Assembly: GCA_902779305.1 (NCBI GenBank) | Contig: CACZBD010000010.1 | Coordinates: forward strand, 62,001-126,000 | From: an uncultured Lachnospiraceae bacterium | GTDB taxonomy: Bacteria; Bacillota; Clostridia; Lachnospirales; Lachnospiraceae | Length of the DNA stretch: 64,000 nucleotides | Reading direction: 5' to 3' | In this document: positions 16,677-24,514 of the stretch, one piece after another | Layout: every line of letters starts with the position of its first letter | Numbering within the stretch: the stretch's first letter is position 1 | Made by a program: the position numbers and the translations under genes | The notes under the pieces: generated by a model | Database searches by the model: none | Seen by the model: only the letters and a program-made list of their open reading frames with translations | What the model was told of the DNA's origin: nothing

Positions 16677-18506
16677 ATGAAGATCAAGGTTTCCGATTAC
16701 ATTGCCGAATATGTCAGAGATCGCGGCATCCGCCAATGCTTCAGCGTTGTCGGCGGTGGCGCGATGCACTTAAACGATTCCCTCGGACACAAAGAAGGAC
16801 TGAAGACGATCTATCATCATCATGAGCAGGCAGCTGCCATCGCGGCGGAGGCCTATTTCCGCGTGAACAACGAGATCGCGCTTCTTTGCGTGACGAGTGG
16901 CCCCGGCGCGATCAACGCCTTAAACGGTGTGGCCGGCGCCTATATGGATTCCGTTCCGATGATCGTCCTTTCGGGACAGACCAAGACGTCGCTGACGGTG
17001 CAAAACAGCAGACTGCCGCTTCGCACGCTCGGCAATCAGGAATTCGATATCATTCCCTGCGTCAAAGGCATGACCAAATACAGCGTGATGATCATGGATG
17101 CAAAAGAGATCAAAAAGCATCTGGACATCGCATTTTCCATGGCTTTATCGGGGCGCATGGGCCCCTGCTGGCTGGACATTCCGCTGGATATTCAGGGCGC
17201 CTATGTGGAAACGGAAGAACTGAAAGCGTATGATCCCAAAACGGATGGTGCTGTCACGGAAAATACCAACGGCTTTCCGCTTCCGAAGATGGTTCCGACG
17301 CTTGAAGATGCTGACTGGAATGCGCTCTTAACAAAGATCCGGCAGGCAAATCGTCCCGTGCTTTACGGCGGCAATGCGATCCGCTTATCCGGCGCTCATG
17401 AAGACTTCCGGAAGCTTGTCGAAAAACTGAAGATCCCCGTTGTGACGGGGTGGAACTGCATCGATCTTCTCGAAACGGACCATCCGCTTTATGTGGGACG
17501 GGCCGGAACGATGGGAGACCGGGCAGGCAATTTTGCCGTACAGAATGCGGATCTTGTGCTCTCTTTGGGATCGCGCTTAAGCATTTATCAGGTCGGTTAT
17601 GATGTAAAGACCTGGGCGAAAGAGGCCTATATCGTGGCAGCGGATATCGACCCCGCGGAACTGCTGAAGCCGACGATCCGCGTGGACTTTCCGGTCTGCT
17701 GTGATGTGGCTGATCTTATCAAAAAACTGCTGGCTGAAGATGTATGCGCAAATGACACCAAATGGCAGGAACGCTGCAGGAACTGGAAGGAAAAATATCC
17801 CGTGGCGCTTCCGAAGCATTATGCGCAGGGAGATTGCAATATCTATGCGTTTATGGACACGTTAAGCAGAGCTTTGCCGGAAAATGCCGTCACGGTCGTC
17901 GCAAACGGCTCCGCTTCCGTAGTGGGTTCCCAAACCTATTATATCCGTAAAGGCCAGCGCTTTATCATGAACTGCGCACTGTCTTCCATGGGCTATGACC
18001 TGCCGGCATCGATCGGTGCCAAAGCGGCAGCTAAGAACCGGGATGTGATCTGCATCGCGGGGGACGGAAGCATTCAGATGAATCTGCAGGAACTGCAGAC
18101 GATCTTAACAAACAACCTTGCGGTCAAAATCTTTGTGATCAATAACGAAGGCTATCATCAGATCCGGCAGACACAGCATAACATTTTCGGCGATCATACG
18201 CCGGTGGGGCTCGGGCCGGAAAGCGGCGATCTGTCTTTCCCCTCGATGGAAAAGCTTGCGGCGGCCTATGGCTACCCTTACCTGTCCTGCAGGAAAAATC
18301 GGGATCTGAAAGATTTTGTCGAGAAAGCGCTGCACACGGACGGCGCACTGATCGCGGAAGTTTTCACGGATACAAAACAGATCTACGAACCGAAATCCGC
18401 TACGAAAAAATTAGAGGACGGATCGCTTTATTCACCGCCATTGGAGGATCTGGCGCCCTTCCTTCCCAAGGAAGAACTGGAAGAAAACATGCGTAAGGAT
18501 TTTTAA
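16677..18506 (+). CDS. Thiamine pyrophosphate-dependent enzyme, acetolactate-synthase-like
   Basis: A 609-residue protein with the complete three-domain layout of the acetolactate-synthase superfamily. The N-terminal Pyr domain has HHHEQAAAIAAEAY with the catalytic Glu, and VTSGPGAINALNGV. A central domain follows, then a C-terminal PP domain with the TPP/Mg motif starting GDGSIQMN and ending NN (about residues 463-490). AAAAAGGA lies just before ATG 16677. In surface-sugar loci such enzymes add a two-carbon unit from pyruvate to a keto sugar (YerE in yersiniose synthesis) or cleave cyclic diketones (IolD). No ilvC/ilvD/leu genes are here, so branched-chain amino acid synthesis is unlikely. 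With the aldolase and cyclase neighbours it probably serves an unusual sugar. Confidence 0.88.
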   Translation: MKIKVSDYIAEYVRDRGIRQCFSVVGGGAMHLNDSLGHKEGLKTIYHHHEQAAAIAAEAYFRVNNEIALLCVTSGPGAINALNGVAGAYMDSVPMIVLSGQTKTSLTVQNSRLPLRTLGNQEFDIIPCVKGMTKYSVMIMDAKEIKKHLDIAFSMALSGRMGPCWLDIPLDIQGAYVETEELKAYDPKTDGAVTENTNGFPLPKMVPTLEDADWNALLTKIRQANRPVLYGGNAIRLSGAHEDFRKLVEKLKIPVVTGWNCIDLLETDHPLYVGRAGTMGDRAGNFAVQNADLVLSLGSRLSIYQVGYDVKTWAKEAYIVAADIDPAELLKPTIRVDFPVCCDVADLIKKLLAEDVCANDTKWQERCRNWKEKYPVALPKHYAQGDCNIYAFMDTLSRALPENAVTVVANGSASVVGSQTYYIRKGQRFIMNCALSSMGYDLPASIGAKAAAKNRDVICIAGDGSIQMNLQELQTILTNNLAVKIFVINNEGYHQIRQTQHNIFGDHTPVGLGPESGDLSFPSMEKLAAAYGYPYLSCRKNRDLKDFVEKALHTDGALIAEVFTDTKQIYEPKSATKKLEDGSLYSPPLEDLAPFLPKEELEENMRKDF

Positions 18507-18538
18507 GAAGATAGACCTGATCACGGAGTGAAAGTAAG

Positions 18539-19648
18539 ATGAAGATCAAATCCCATGTAAAAGAATACGAGGTGATCTTTGAAGAAGATCCCATGTTTTT
18601 GGAACGCTTCTCACCGGAAGCACTCGAAGATGCGACCGGAAGGAAAAATGCCGGAAGCGGTGCCTTTTATGTGATCGATCAAAAGGTGTTCGATCTGTAT
18701 CCGCAGGCATTTGCAAAGATCCCGGAAGAGAGAAGATTTTTGCTTAAGGCTTTGGAAAGCAACAAGACGATCGAAACAGCGCTTTCGATCTGCGAGGCAA
18801 TGACGGCGATCCCTGCCAAAAGGAATGCCACACTGATCTCTGTCGGCGGAGGGATCACACAGGATATCACGGGTTTTGCGGCAAATATTCTCTACCGCGG
18901 TGTGCACTGGATCTTTGTGCCGACAACCCTGCTTGCTGCCTGCGACAGCTGCATCGGCTCGAAGACGTCCTTAAACTACCGTTCCTATAAGAACCTGCTC
19001 GGAACGTTTTATCCGCCGGATGAGCTGCATATCTGTCCGCCGTTTTTTGCGACACTTTCCAAAATGGATTTTTTGAGCGGACTCGGAGAAGTGGTCAAGT
19101 TCAACCTGATGGCGGGTGAGGTCGATGCGATCGAAAAGGATATAGAAACCCTGCTTGCAAGAGATGCCGGCACGGTAAGGCATTATGTGCAAAAATCACT
19201 TGATTTCAAGAAACCTTTTATCGAGGCGGACGAATTTGATACAGGTATCCGGGTGCATCTGAATTTTGCGCACACATTCGGTCATGCGTTTGAGGCGGTC
19301 ACGGAGTATGCGATCCCGCACGGAACGGCCGTTGCCATGGGAATGATCATGGCCAATGCCATTGCATGCAAAAGGGGTAGCATTCCGGGTCAGATCACAG
19401 AGCGCATGGACAGCGTGCTTGCAAAGATCATCGATCTGAACCTGCTGAAAGAGGAAAACGGGTTCAAAGGGCTTGATACCTTTTCAACGGAGACGTTTCT
19501 TGATAAAATCAAAAAGGACAAAAAGCAGGTGGATGAAAAGATCACGGCCGTGCTGTTCACGGATGAAAAACTGACACTTTCCGTTGTTCATGATGTGCAG
19601 CCCGAAGAGATCCGGGATGCGTTCCTGCACCTGCGCGAGGTATTATAA
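18539..19648 (+). CDS. 3-dehydroquinate-synthase-family sugar phosphate cyclase-like protein
   Basis: A 369-residue protein of the AroB / sugar-phosphate-cyclase superfamily. Seen are SVGGGITQDITGF (NAD binding), DSCIGSKTSLNYRSYKNLLG, GEVVKFNL with a metal-binding Glu, and HTFGHAFE plus PHGTAVAMGM with two metal-binding His. Known members cyclise heptulose phosphates to dehydroquinate, 2-epi-5-epi-valiolone or 2-deoxy-scyllo-inosose. The KxxLNY and KNLLG segments look closer to DHQ synthase than to valiolone synthases, but the residues that separate subfamilies cannot be judged without an alignment. No other aromatic-pathway genes are near, and the neighbours are sugar activation genes. A hairpin repeat lies three bases after its stop. 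Confidence 0.8.
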   Translation: MKIKSHVKEYEVIFEEDPMFLERFSPEALEDATGRKNAGSGAFYVIDQKVFDLYPQAFAKIPEERRFLLKALESNKTIETALSICEAMTAIPAKRNATLISVGGGITQDITGFAANILYRGVHWIFVPTTLLAACDSCIGSKTSLNYRSYKNLLGTFYPPDELHICPPFFATLSKMDFLSGLGEVVKFNLMAGEVDAIEKDIETLLARDAGTVRHYVQKSLDFKKPFIEADEFDTGIRVHLNFAHTFGHAFEAVTEYAIPHGTAVAMGMIMANAIACKRGSIPGQITERMDSVLAKIIDLNLLKEENGFKGLDTFSTETFLDKIKKDKKQVDEKITAVLFTDEKLTLSVVHDVQPEEIRDAFLHLREVL

Positions 19649-19650
19649 GT

Positions 19651-19719
19651 GTTCACAACCGAAAAGACATTTCCTCACTCGCTCAATATGCTCGCTCAGA
19701 AAGTTTTTCGGCTGTGAAC
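19651..19719 (+). repeat. Hairpin repeat, copy A (conserved loop, paired arms)
   Basis: The arms GTTCACAACCGAAAA (from 19651) and TTTTTCGGCTGTGAAC (to 19719) pair with one mismatch. Between them is a core of about 35 bases, beginning ACATTTCCTCACTCGCTC and ending CTCGCTCAGAAAGT, that recurs in copies B (36146-36211) and C (36237-36307, inverted). It lies in the 139-base gap between the cyclase and the first nucleotidyltransferase. A T-rich tail is lacking, so it is not a standard terminator. Confidence 0.75.
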
Positions 19720-19734
19720 TGCAGGTTTATTTAC

Positions 19735-19766
19735 TTTCACAATCGAAAAGACATTTCTTCGGTTGC
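19735..19766 (+). repeat. Partial copy of the hairpin repeat (left half only)
   Basis: TTCACAATCGAAAAGACATT (from 19736) repeats the left arm and start of the core of copy A with one base changed (TTCACAACCGAAAAGACATT). It then diverges into TTCTTCGGTTGC, with no matching right arm or second half of the core. It abuts the ribosome binding site AGGAAGG at 19771-19777 of the next gene. It looks like a decayed or truncated duplicate of copy A 16 bases away. Confidence 0.6.
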
Positions 19767-19787
19767 TTACAGGAAGGATATCAGTTC

Positions 19788-20561
19788 ATGAAAGCTGTGA
19801 TTTTGGCCGGTGGTATGCAGAGTACCATCAATGACAGTTACGAAGGAATCCCCAAGCCTATGGCGGAGATCGGTGAGAAACCGATCCTTTGGCACATCAT
19901 GAAATATCTGGATGCTTACGGGATCTCTGAATTCATTATCTGCGGCGGGTATAAGGTCAATATGCTCAAGGACTACTTCCGCGATTATTATATCTACGCT
20001 TCGGACATTACGGTCGATCTTGAGAACAATACCGTGACCTGCCACAGAAAGCAGACCGAGGACTGGAAGGTCACGGTCGTGGATACGGGGCTGGATACCT
20101 CTGTTGCAAAGAGGATCCTGCAGGTGGAAAATCACATCGGCGATGAGGATTTTCTGGTCCTTACCGGGGATACGGTCAGCAACATCGATGTGAACAAACT
20201 GCTTGCCTATCATAAGGAGCACGGCAAAACGCTGACACTTGCGGTGGCAAAGCCTACCGGCAGAAGCGAGATGCTTCCGATCGATGAAGACGGCGCCTAT
20301 CTCGATGCTGCGTCTGCGGCCCTGCCGAAGAATCAGGCCTGGACCGAACTCGGCATGCGTGTTTTCACGAAAGAGATCTTCCGGTACCTGAAAGAGGATT
20401 ACGAGCTGGAGGAACCGCTTTACCGCAGGCTTGCCGAAGACGGCAGCTTCATCAGTTATTTTCATGACGGCTTCTGGCTTGCCATGGAGACAAGAAGAGA
20501 TAAGGTCAACTTAGAGCGCATGTGGGCAAAAGGAGAAGCGCCCTGGAAGATCTTTTCATGA
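19788..20561 (+). CDS. Cytidylyltransferase-like protein with altered signature loop (RfbF paralogue 1)
   Basis: A 257-residue protein starting MKAVILAGGMQ at 19788 after AGGAAGG; the open frame extends upstream only through the repeat. Overall it parallels the next gene: KPMAEIGEKPILWHIMKY, IICGGYK, WKVTVVDTGL, GDTVSNIDVNKLL and the end GEAPWKIFS. It differs where active enzymes read GGxGTRL: here the loop is GGMQSTINDSYEG, with no Gly-Thr-Arg-Leu. The downstream YGDGVADLN becomes TGDTVSNID. It may be a regulatory or non-catalytic partner of the second copy, or use a different substrate. It is 16 bases ahead of that copy, probably a tandem duplication that has diverged. Confidence 0.82.
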   Translation: MKAVILAGGMQSTINDSYEGIPKPMAEIGEKPILWHIMKYLDAYGISEFIICGGYKVNMLKDYFRDYYIYASDITVDLENNTVTCHRKQTEDWKVTVVDTGLDTSVAKRILQVENHIGDEDFLVLTGDTVSNIDVNKLLAYHKEHGKTLTLAVAKPTGRSEMLPIDEDGAYLDAASAALPKNQAWTELGMRVFTKEIFRYLKEDYELEEPLYRRLAEDGSFISYFHDGFWLAMETRRDKVNLERMWAKGEAPWKIFS

Positions 20562-20577
20562 TAAAAAGGTGGATACC

Positions 20578-21354
20578 ATGAAAGTAGTGATCCTGGCGGG
20601 AGGCATGGGAACACGCCTCGGGGAGGAAACCGTCAGCAAACCGAAACCGATGGTGGAGATCGGAGGGAAGCCGATCCTATGGCATATCATGAAGACGTAT
20701 TCTTCATACGGATTTCATGACTTTGTCATCTGCTGCGGCTATAAAGGCCCGATGATCAAGGACTATTTCATCAACTATAACCACTACCAGTCCGACTGCA
20801 CTTATCTGACCGGCACGCAGGAGATCGAAACCGTGCATTCCCGTGTGGAGCCTTGGAAAGTCACCCTGGTCAATACGGGGCTGAAGACGATGACAGCCGG
20901 CAGGATCTTAAGGGCGAGGGAATACATTGGCGAAGAACCGTTCCTTCTGACCTACGGAGACGGAGTTGCGGATCTGAATATCCCGGAACTCCTTGATTTT
21001 CACAGAGCGCACGGAAAGATCATCACGATCTCGACCACGCAGCCGCCCGGGAGATTCGGCGCCCTTTCCATCGACGAAGGCGGCGTCATCAGAGGCTTTA
21101 AGGAAAAAGCAAGAAAAGACCAGTCCTGGGTCAACATCGGCTATATGGTCTGTGAACCGAAGATCTATGAATACTTAGGGGACGGCGCGGAAATGCTCGA
21201 AGCCGGACCGTTTGAAAAACTTGCAGCCGATGAACAGATGGCGGCTTATCCGCATCCGGGATTCTGGTCGCCGATGGATACGATCCATGACAGGGATTAT
21301 CTGGAAAAACTCTGGCAGAGCGGGGAAGCACCCTGGGCAGCCGGTTGGAAATAA
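20578..21354 (+). CDS. Glucose-1-phosphate cytidylyltransferase (RfbF)-like
   Basis: A 258-residue nucleotidyltransferase with a full signature: MKVVILAGGMGTRLGEET, KPKPMVEIGGKPILWHIM, FVICCGYKG, NTGLKTMTAGR, TYGDGVADLN (metal-binding Asp), PPGRFGALSID and VNIGYMVCEPK. This is the RfbF pattern, CTP + glucose-1-phosphate to CDP-glucose. ATG 20578 follows AAAAAGGTGG; a GTG at 20569 overlaps that site. CDP-glucose 4,6-dehydratase (RfbG) is absent from the window, so either CDP-glucose is used elsewhere or the sugar phosphate is another product of the neighbouring aldolase/TPP/cyclase genes, perhaps phosphorylated by the following GHMP kinase. Confidence 0.85.
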   Translation: MKVVILAGGMGTRLGEETVSKPKPMVEIGGKPILWHIMKTYSSYGFHDFVICCGYKGPMIKDYFINYNHYQSDCTYLTGTQEIETVHSRVEPWKVTLVNTGLKTMTAGRILRAREYIGEEPFLLTYGDGVADLNIPELLDFHRAHGKIITISTTQPPGRFGALSIDEGGVIRGFKEKARKDQSWVNIGYMVCEPKIYEYLGDGAEMLEAGPFEKLAADEQMAAYPHPGFWSPMDTIHDRDYLEKLWQSGEAPWAAGWK

Positions 21355-21403
21355 ATCTTTTCGCACTATGTGAGCGGAAGATACTATTTTTGGAGGAAAG
21401 AAT

Positions 21404-22378
21404 ATGATCATTGCAAGAAGTCCACTGAGAATATCACTTGGAGGAGGCGGAACGGATCTGCCGTCTTATTATGAGCAGCGGGAAGGGTTCCTGATCTCCG
21501 CCGCGATCGATAAGTATGTTTACCTGACTCTGCATCAGACTTTCGAGGAAGGCTTCTTCCTGAAGTATTCCAAGTTCGAAAGAGTCCAGAGCATTGACGA
21601 GATCCAGCACCCGATCATCCGGGAAGCGCTGAAAATGCTGGATTGGAAAGACAATCATATTGAGATCTGTTCCATGGCCGACATTCCGGCAGGCACGGGA
21701 CTCGGATCTTCTTCGAGCTTTACAACGGCACTGCTTCGCGCGCTTCACACCATGCAGGGCAATATCGTCAGCACGAGAACGCTTGCAGAAGAAGCCTGTG
21801 AGATCGAAATGAACCGCCTGAAGGAGCCGATCGGCAAACAGGATCAGTATATCGCTGCTTACGGCGGTATCACCTGTATGGATTTTCATAAGGACGGTTA
21901 TGTCTGGGTGGATCCTCTGAACATTACCAAAGAGACCCTTTATAATCTGGAGGACAATCTCTGCCTGTACTTTACCGGCTTTTCGAGATCTGCGGGCTCG
22001 ATCTTAAAAGAGCAGGATGATAAGAGTAAAGACAAGAACGAGGATATGATCAAAAATCTGGACTTTGTCAAAGACTTGGGATTCCAGAGCAAGGCAGCTT
22101 TTGAAAAGGGCGATCTGGACACGTTTGCGGACATCATGAACGTGCACTGGGAATACAAGAAGAAACGCTCCGGCGGCATGAGCAATCCGCAGATTGACGA
22201 GTGGTACGACCTTGCAAGGAATAACGGCGCGCTTGGCGGCAAGATGATCGGCGCCGGCGGCGGCGGATTCCTGCTGTTCTATACCAAGGACAAAATGCGC
22301 CTTCGTGATGCCTTGAAAGACACCGGCATGAGTGAAGTCCGTTTCCGCTTTGAGATGGAAGGGGCAAAAGTCTTGTAA
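21404..22378 (+). CDS. GHMP kinase, heptose-7-phosphate kinase (HddA)-like
   Basis: A 324-residue GHMP-family kinase. It begins MIIARSPLRISLGGGGTDLP, carries the ATP-binding PAGTGLGSSSSFTTALL (about 95-111), KQDQYIAAYGG, and the third motif GGKMIGAGGGGFLL near the C-terminus. This is the HddA / D-glycero-D-manno-heptose-7-phosphate kinase group; related kinases act on C1 of other sugars. TGGAGGAAAG precedes the start. It closes the sugar block directly after the two cytidylyltransferases, consistent with kinase then nucleotidyltransferase activation of one sugar. No GmhA isomerase or GmhB phosphatase is present, so a heptose route is incomplete here and the substrate is open. Confidence 0.85.
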   Translation: MIIARSPLRISLGGGGTDLPSYYEQREGFLISAAIDKYVYLTLHQTFEEGFFLKYSKFERVQSIDEIQHPIIREALKMLDWKDNHIEICSMADIPAGTGLGSSSSFTTALLRALHTMQGNIVSTRTLAEEACEIEMNRLKEPIGKQDQYIAAYGGITCMDFHKDGYVWVDPLNITKETLYNLEDNLCLYFTGFSRSAGSILKEQDDKSKDKNEDMIKNLDFVKDLGFQSKAAFEKGDLDTFADIMNVHWEYKKKRSGGMSNPQIDEWYDLARNNGALGGKMIGAGGGGFLLFYTKDKMRLRDALKDTGMSEVRFRFEMEGAKVL

Positions 22379-22403
22379 TATTTTTTCCTATTTGATAATA
22401 TAG

Positions 22404-22412
22404 TGTTATATT
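22404..22412 (+). promoter_or_regulatory. Extended -10 promoter before the SH3b protein gene
   Basis: TGTTATATT at 22404-22412 fits an extended -10 (TGN-TATATT) in a 105-base AT-rich gap. No -35 with 17-base spacing was found. The gene starts at TTG 22484 after GGAGG at 22471-22475, leaving a leader of about 65 bases. Confidence 0.35.
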
Positions 22413-22483
22413 ATGTAACTTAAACACAATATATAGATCATCGTGGGGATAAGATAATTAATAAGACAAGGGAGGAATGAGCT

Positions 22484-23581
22484 TTGAAACGCAGAAAAAA
22501 GAGACAATTGCAGACGCTTGCCATCCTGGTGGCGGCGCTGATCATCATCGCTGCCGTAGTGGGCCTGATCATTTGGGGCGTTGTGGCACTGGCGAAGAAT
22601 TTAAGCGGCGGAAAGCTGGAATCGATCACGCTGTCGCCCGCGTTTGCCGAGACGGAGCTGGATGTGAACCAGACATTCAGTTTTACGATCCAGGCAAATC
22701 CTGAAAAGGCAAAACTCAAAAATCTGGAAGCCATCGCGGATAAAGATAATGTAACCTTTGAGGTTTCCGAAGACGGAACGACGGCCACCATGCACACCTA
22801 CAACGAAGGTGTTGTTACGGTCTGCGTGAGACAGGATAAAGTGGAAAGTAACTACCTGACCTTCAATGTCGTGGACAGGGCGGCCGCGGAGGCAGCCAAA
22901 GCGGCCGAGGAAGCGGCAGCGGCACAGGCGGCGGCCGAAGAAGCGGCAAAAGCACAGGCAGCGGAAGAAAGCCTTGCCAAAAAAGTGCAGGCCTATGTCC
23001 GTACCAATGACAAGGTCCGGATCCGTAAGAGCCCTTCTACGGATACCAACGACAACATCATCACAACCTGCGAGATCGGTGATGTATATCTAAGACTCGA
23101 GGAAGTGGATGACTGGAGCAGGATCGTCTATGAAGACGGCGAAGCCTATATCAAATCGGAATTCTTAGATGTGCTGACCGATGAGGAAGCGGCAGCGGCG
23201 CAGGAAGACCAGAAGAACAAAGAGATCGAGGATGCCCTGAAGAAGGCTGAAGAGCAGTCCAAACAGGCAGCTGCGGCAGATCCCGTAGCAGCGGCGGCAG
23301 CAGATGCAGCAAAAGCAGCGGATGCGGCGGCAGCGCAGGCAGCAGCGGCCCAGGCTGAAGCAGATGCGGCGGCAGCAGCCCAGGCAGCGGCGGCAGCACA
23401 GGCGGCATCTTCTGGTATCAACTTAAATGGTTGTGTTGTCAATGCTGCGGAATATAAACATCTTTTGGACAGATTCAGGTTTGCGACGCCGAACGGAACG
23501 GATGAAGAAGCAAAAGCGGAGGTTCTGCTCCATTCAGGAGGCGAGATCGAGCAGATCCTGCAGTTCGACGGATACAGATAA
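22484..23581 (+). CDS. Membrane-anchored protein with Ig-like and SH3b domains and Ala-rich linkers
   Basis: A 365-residue protein with a TTG start (GGAGG 8 bases upstream). It has a short basic N-terminus, one membrane span (about residues 11-38), a Big-like beta domain (about 45-125), an Ala/Glu-rich segment (about 127-165), a bacterial SH3 domain (about 166-230; VRTNDKVRIRKSPSTDTN, VDDWSRIVYEDGEAYIKSEF) and a long Ala/Gln-rich segment (about 255-310). A conserved-looking tail ends EIEQILQFDGYR. SH3b domains often bind peptidoglycan, so a cell-wall-facing protein is likely. It is alone between a promoter-like site and a strong terminator, so it is probably its own transcription unit. No enzymatic domain is visible. 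Confidence 0.8.
   Translation: MKRRKKRQLQTLAILVAALIIIAAVVGLIIWGVVALAKNLSGGKLESITLSPAFAETELDVNQTFSFTIQANPEKAKLKNLEAIADKDNVTFEVSEDGTTATMHTYNEGVVTVCVRQDKVESNYLTFNVVDRAAAEAAKAAEEAAAAQAAAEEAAKAQAAEESLAKKVQAYVRTNDKVRIRKSPSTDTNDNIITTCEIGDVYLRLEEVDDWSRIVYEDGEAYIKSEFLDVLTDEEAAAAQEDQKNKEIEDALKKAEEQSKQAAAADPVAAAAADAAKAADAAAAQAAAAQAEADAAAAAQAAAAAQAASSGINLNGCVVNAAEYKHLLDRFRFATPNGTDEEAKAEVLLHSGGEIEQILQFDGYR
22880..23411 (+). repeat. Low-complexity Ala-rich coding repeats (GCN runs)
   Basis: Two stretches, about 22880-22975 and 23255-23411, are built mostly of GCA/GCG/GCC Ala codons interrupted by CAG, GAA and AAA. They encode Ala/Gln/Glu/Lys-rich, probably helical or coiled-coil linkers on either side of the SH3b domain. 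They create long shadow frames on the opposite strand, which are not genes. Confidence 0.75.
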
Positions 23582-23623
23582 GAAATCGTTCAGTTCATAT
23601 TATTAACTGAAAGAAACAGATCA

Positions 23624-23667
23624 GGCGGATACAGCACCCTTATGGGAAATGCTGTATCCGCCTTTTT
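23624..23667 (+). terminator. Intrinsic terminator after the SH3b protein gene
   Basis: GGCGGATACAGCA at 23624-23636 pairs perfectly with TGCTGTATCCGCC at 23650-23662, a 13-base-pair stem with a 13-base loop. TTTTT follows at 23663-23667. It stands between the + strand SH3b gene and the - strand gene ending at 23688. Only the + direction has a T-run. Confidence 0.9.
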
Positions 23668-23687
23668 CTATTAATTTACAGGATCAC

Positions 23688-24374
23688 TCACTGCGTGATC
23701 ATCTCAAGAAGTTTCAGCGCAGCATCGGTGTTTTTGATACAGGAAGTAAAGGCGAATACGGGTTCACTTTCGGGAATGAAGGTGCCGTGTTCGCTGATTT
23801 TTTGCAAATATGGGGAATTGATGATATAGAACCCCGCCGGATAGGTCTTTCCTTCACAGGTGGCGTGATAAATCGGATAGCCTTTCTGTTCGAGCACATC
23901 GATCTCTTCCTGCGTCATCAGATCGCGAAGATCGGCAAAGGCGCCTTCGGGTGCATAGAATTCCATGACCTCAAGAGGCGCTGCCATGACATCGATCTCA
24001 CCCGCAGAAAAGAGACCTAAGATCTTCTGCTGGCTTGCCATGGTCATCTGGTCGCCGGCTCCGGGCTGCAGGTTTAAGGCAGTCTCGATCGCGCAGTTGT
24101 ACTTTTCACTGTCTACGCCTGCGTATTCCAGAAAATCCGAAGTGATGTCGCCATCCCCGTCATAGGAAAGGACCGTGTTCATAAACTCCGCGTTCAGATA
24201 AACGGGACGGCTTGATCTGATCCAGTCGCGGATAAAAAACGATAATGCCGCGATCACAACGATCGCCACAATGATATGAATTTTGTAGTAGTCCCAGATG
24301 TATTTGATCTTTTCCGAAAAAGTCATGTCCCTGACTTTTTTCTGTTCCTCTTTGATCTCGTCGCTGAGCGCCAT
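23688..24374 (-). CDS. Single-span membrane protein with extracytoplasmic domain, unidentified
   Basis: A 228-residue protein with an N-terminal cytoplasmic helix rich in charged residues (about 1-30), one membrane span (about 31-49, YKIHIIVAIVVIAALSFF) and an outer domain of about 180 residues. The outer domain has a periplasmic-binding-protein feel (LGLFSAGEIDVMAAPLEVME, YPAGFYIINSPYLQ). Similar uncharacterised proteins with this YYKIHIIV start are common in Lachnospiraceae, from memory. It is the only - strand gene in the first 60 kb, is monocistronic, and faces the SH3b gene tail to tail. A promoter is visible on the - strand. No function is claimed. Confidence 0.75.
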   Translation of the reverse strand: MALSDEIKEEQKKVRDMTFSEKIKYIWDYYKIHIIVAIVVIAALSFFIRDWIRSSRPVYLNAEFMNTVLSYDGDGDITSDFLEYAGVDSEKYNCAIETALNLQPGAGDQMTMASQQKILGLFSAGEIDVMAAPLEVMEFYAPEGAFADLRDLMTQEEIDVLEQKGYPIYHATCEGKTYPAGFYIINSPYLQKISEHGTFIPESEPVFAFTSCIKNTDAALKLLEMITQ

Positions 24375-24415
24375 TTTTTACTCTCCAAATCCTGATCTTC
24401 TCTGCAGTAAAAATA

Positions 24416-24457
24416 ATGTTAGCACCCGAAAACCGACAGGTCAAGAACAGATGTTTC
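24416..24457 (-). promoter_or_regulatory. Promoter of the - strand gene, with adjacent LexA/DinR-like box
   Basis: Read on the - strand, TTGACC (24439-24444) and TAACAT (24416-24421) are separated by exactly 17 bases, giving a good -35 and a fair -10, 42 bases before the start at 24374. Directly upstream, GAACAGATGTTTC (24445-24457, + strand reading) matches 13 of the 14 positions of the Gram-positive DinR/LexA consensus CGAACRNRYGTTYC. The box may be chance, but its place abutting the -35 is suggestive. Confidence 0.45.
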
Positions 24458-24514
24458 TGTTTACATTCGATAGTGATTATAGTAATCTTTATAGGAAAGA
24501 CGGAGGAGAACATC

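Noticed and set aside
16677-18506. Acetolactate synthase for branched-chain amino acids (ilvB)
   Set aside because: No ilvN, ilvC, ilvD or leu genes are near, and the surrounding genes are for surface sugars.
18539-19648. Housekeeping aroB of the shikimate pathway
   Set aside because: Domain fits, but no other aromatic-pathway genes are near and the gene lies within a sugar-activation block. A symbol was withheld.
19651-19719. Intrinsic terminator
   Set aside because: The stem is long, but the loop is very large and no T-run follows; the core is shared with other sites, so a repeat is the better explanation.
20569-20577. GTG start for the second cytidylyltransferase
   Set aside because: It overlaps the ribosome binding site AAAAAGGTGG; ATG 20578 gives the standard N-terminus MKVVILAGG.
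23146-23442. Ala-rich - strand frame and repeated GCN units that look like a repeat array
   Set aside because: These are low-complexity codons inside the SH3b protein gene, not CRISPR: there are no spaced identical repeats and no cas genes.
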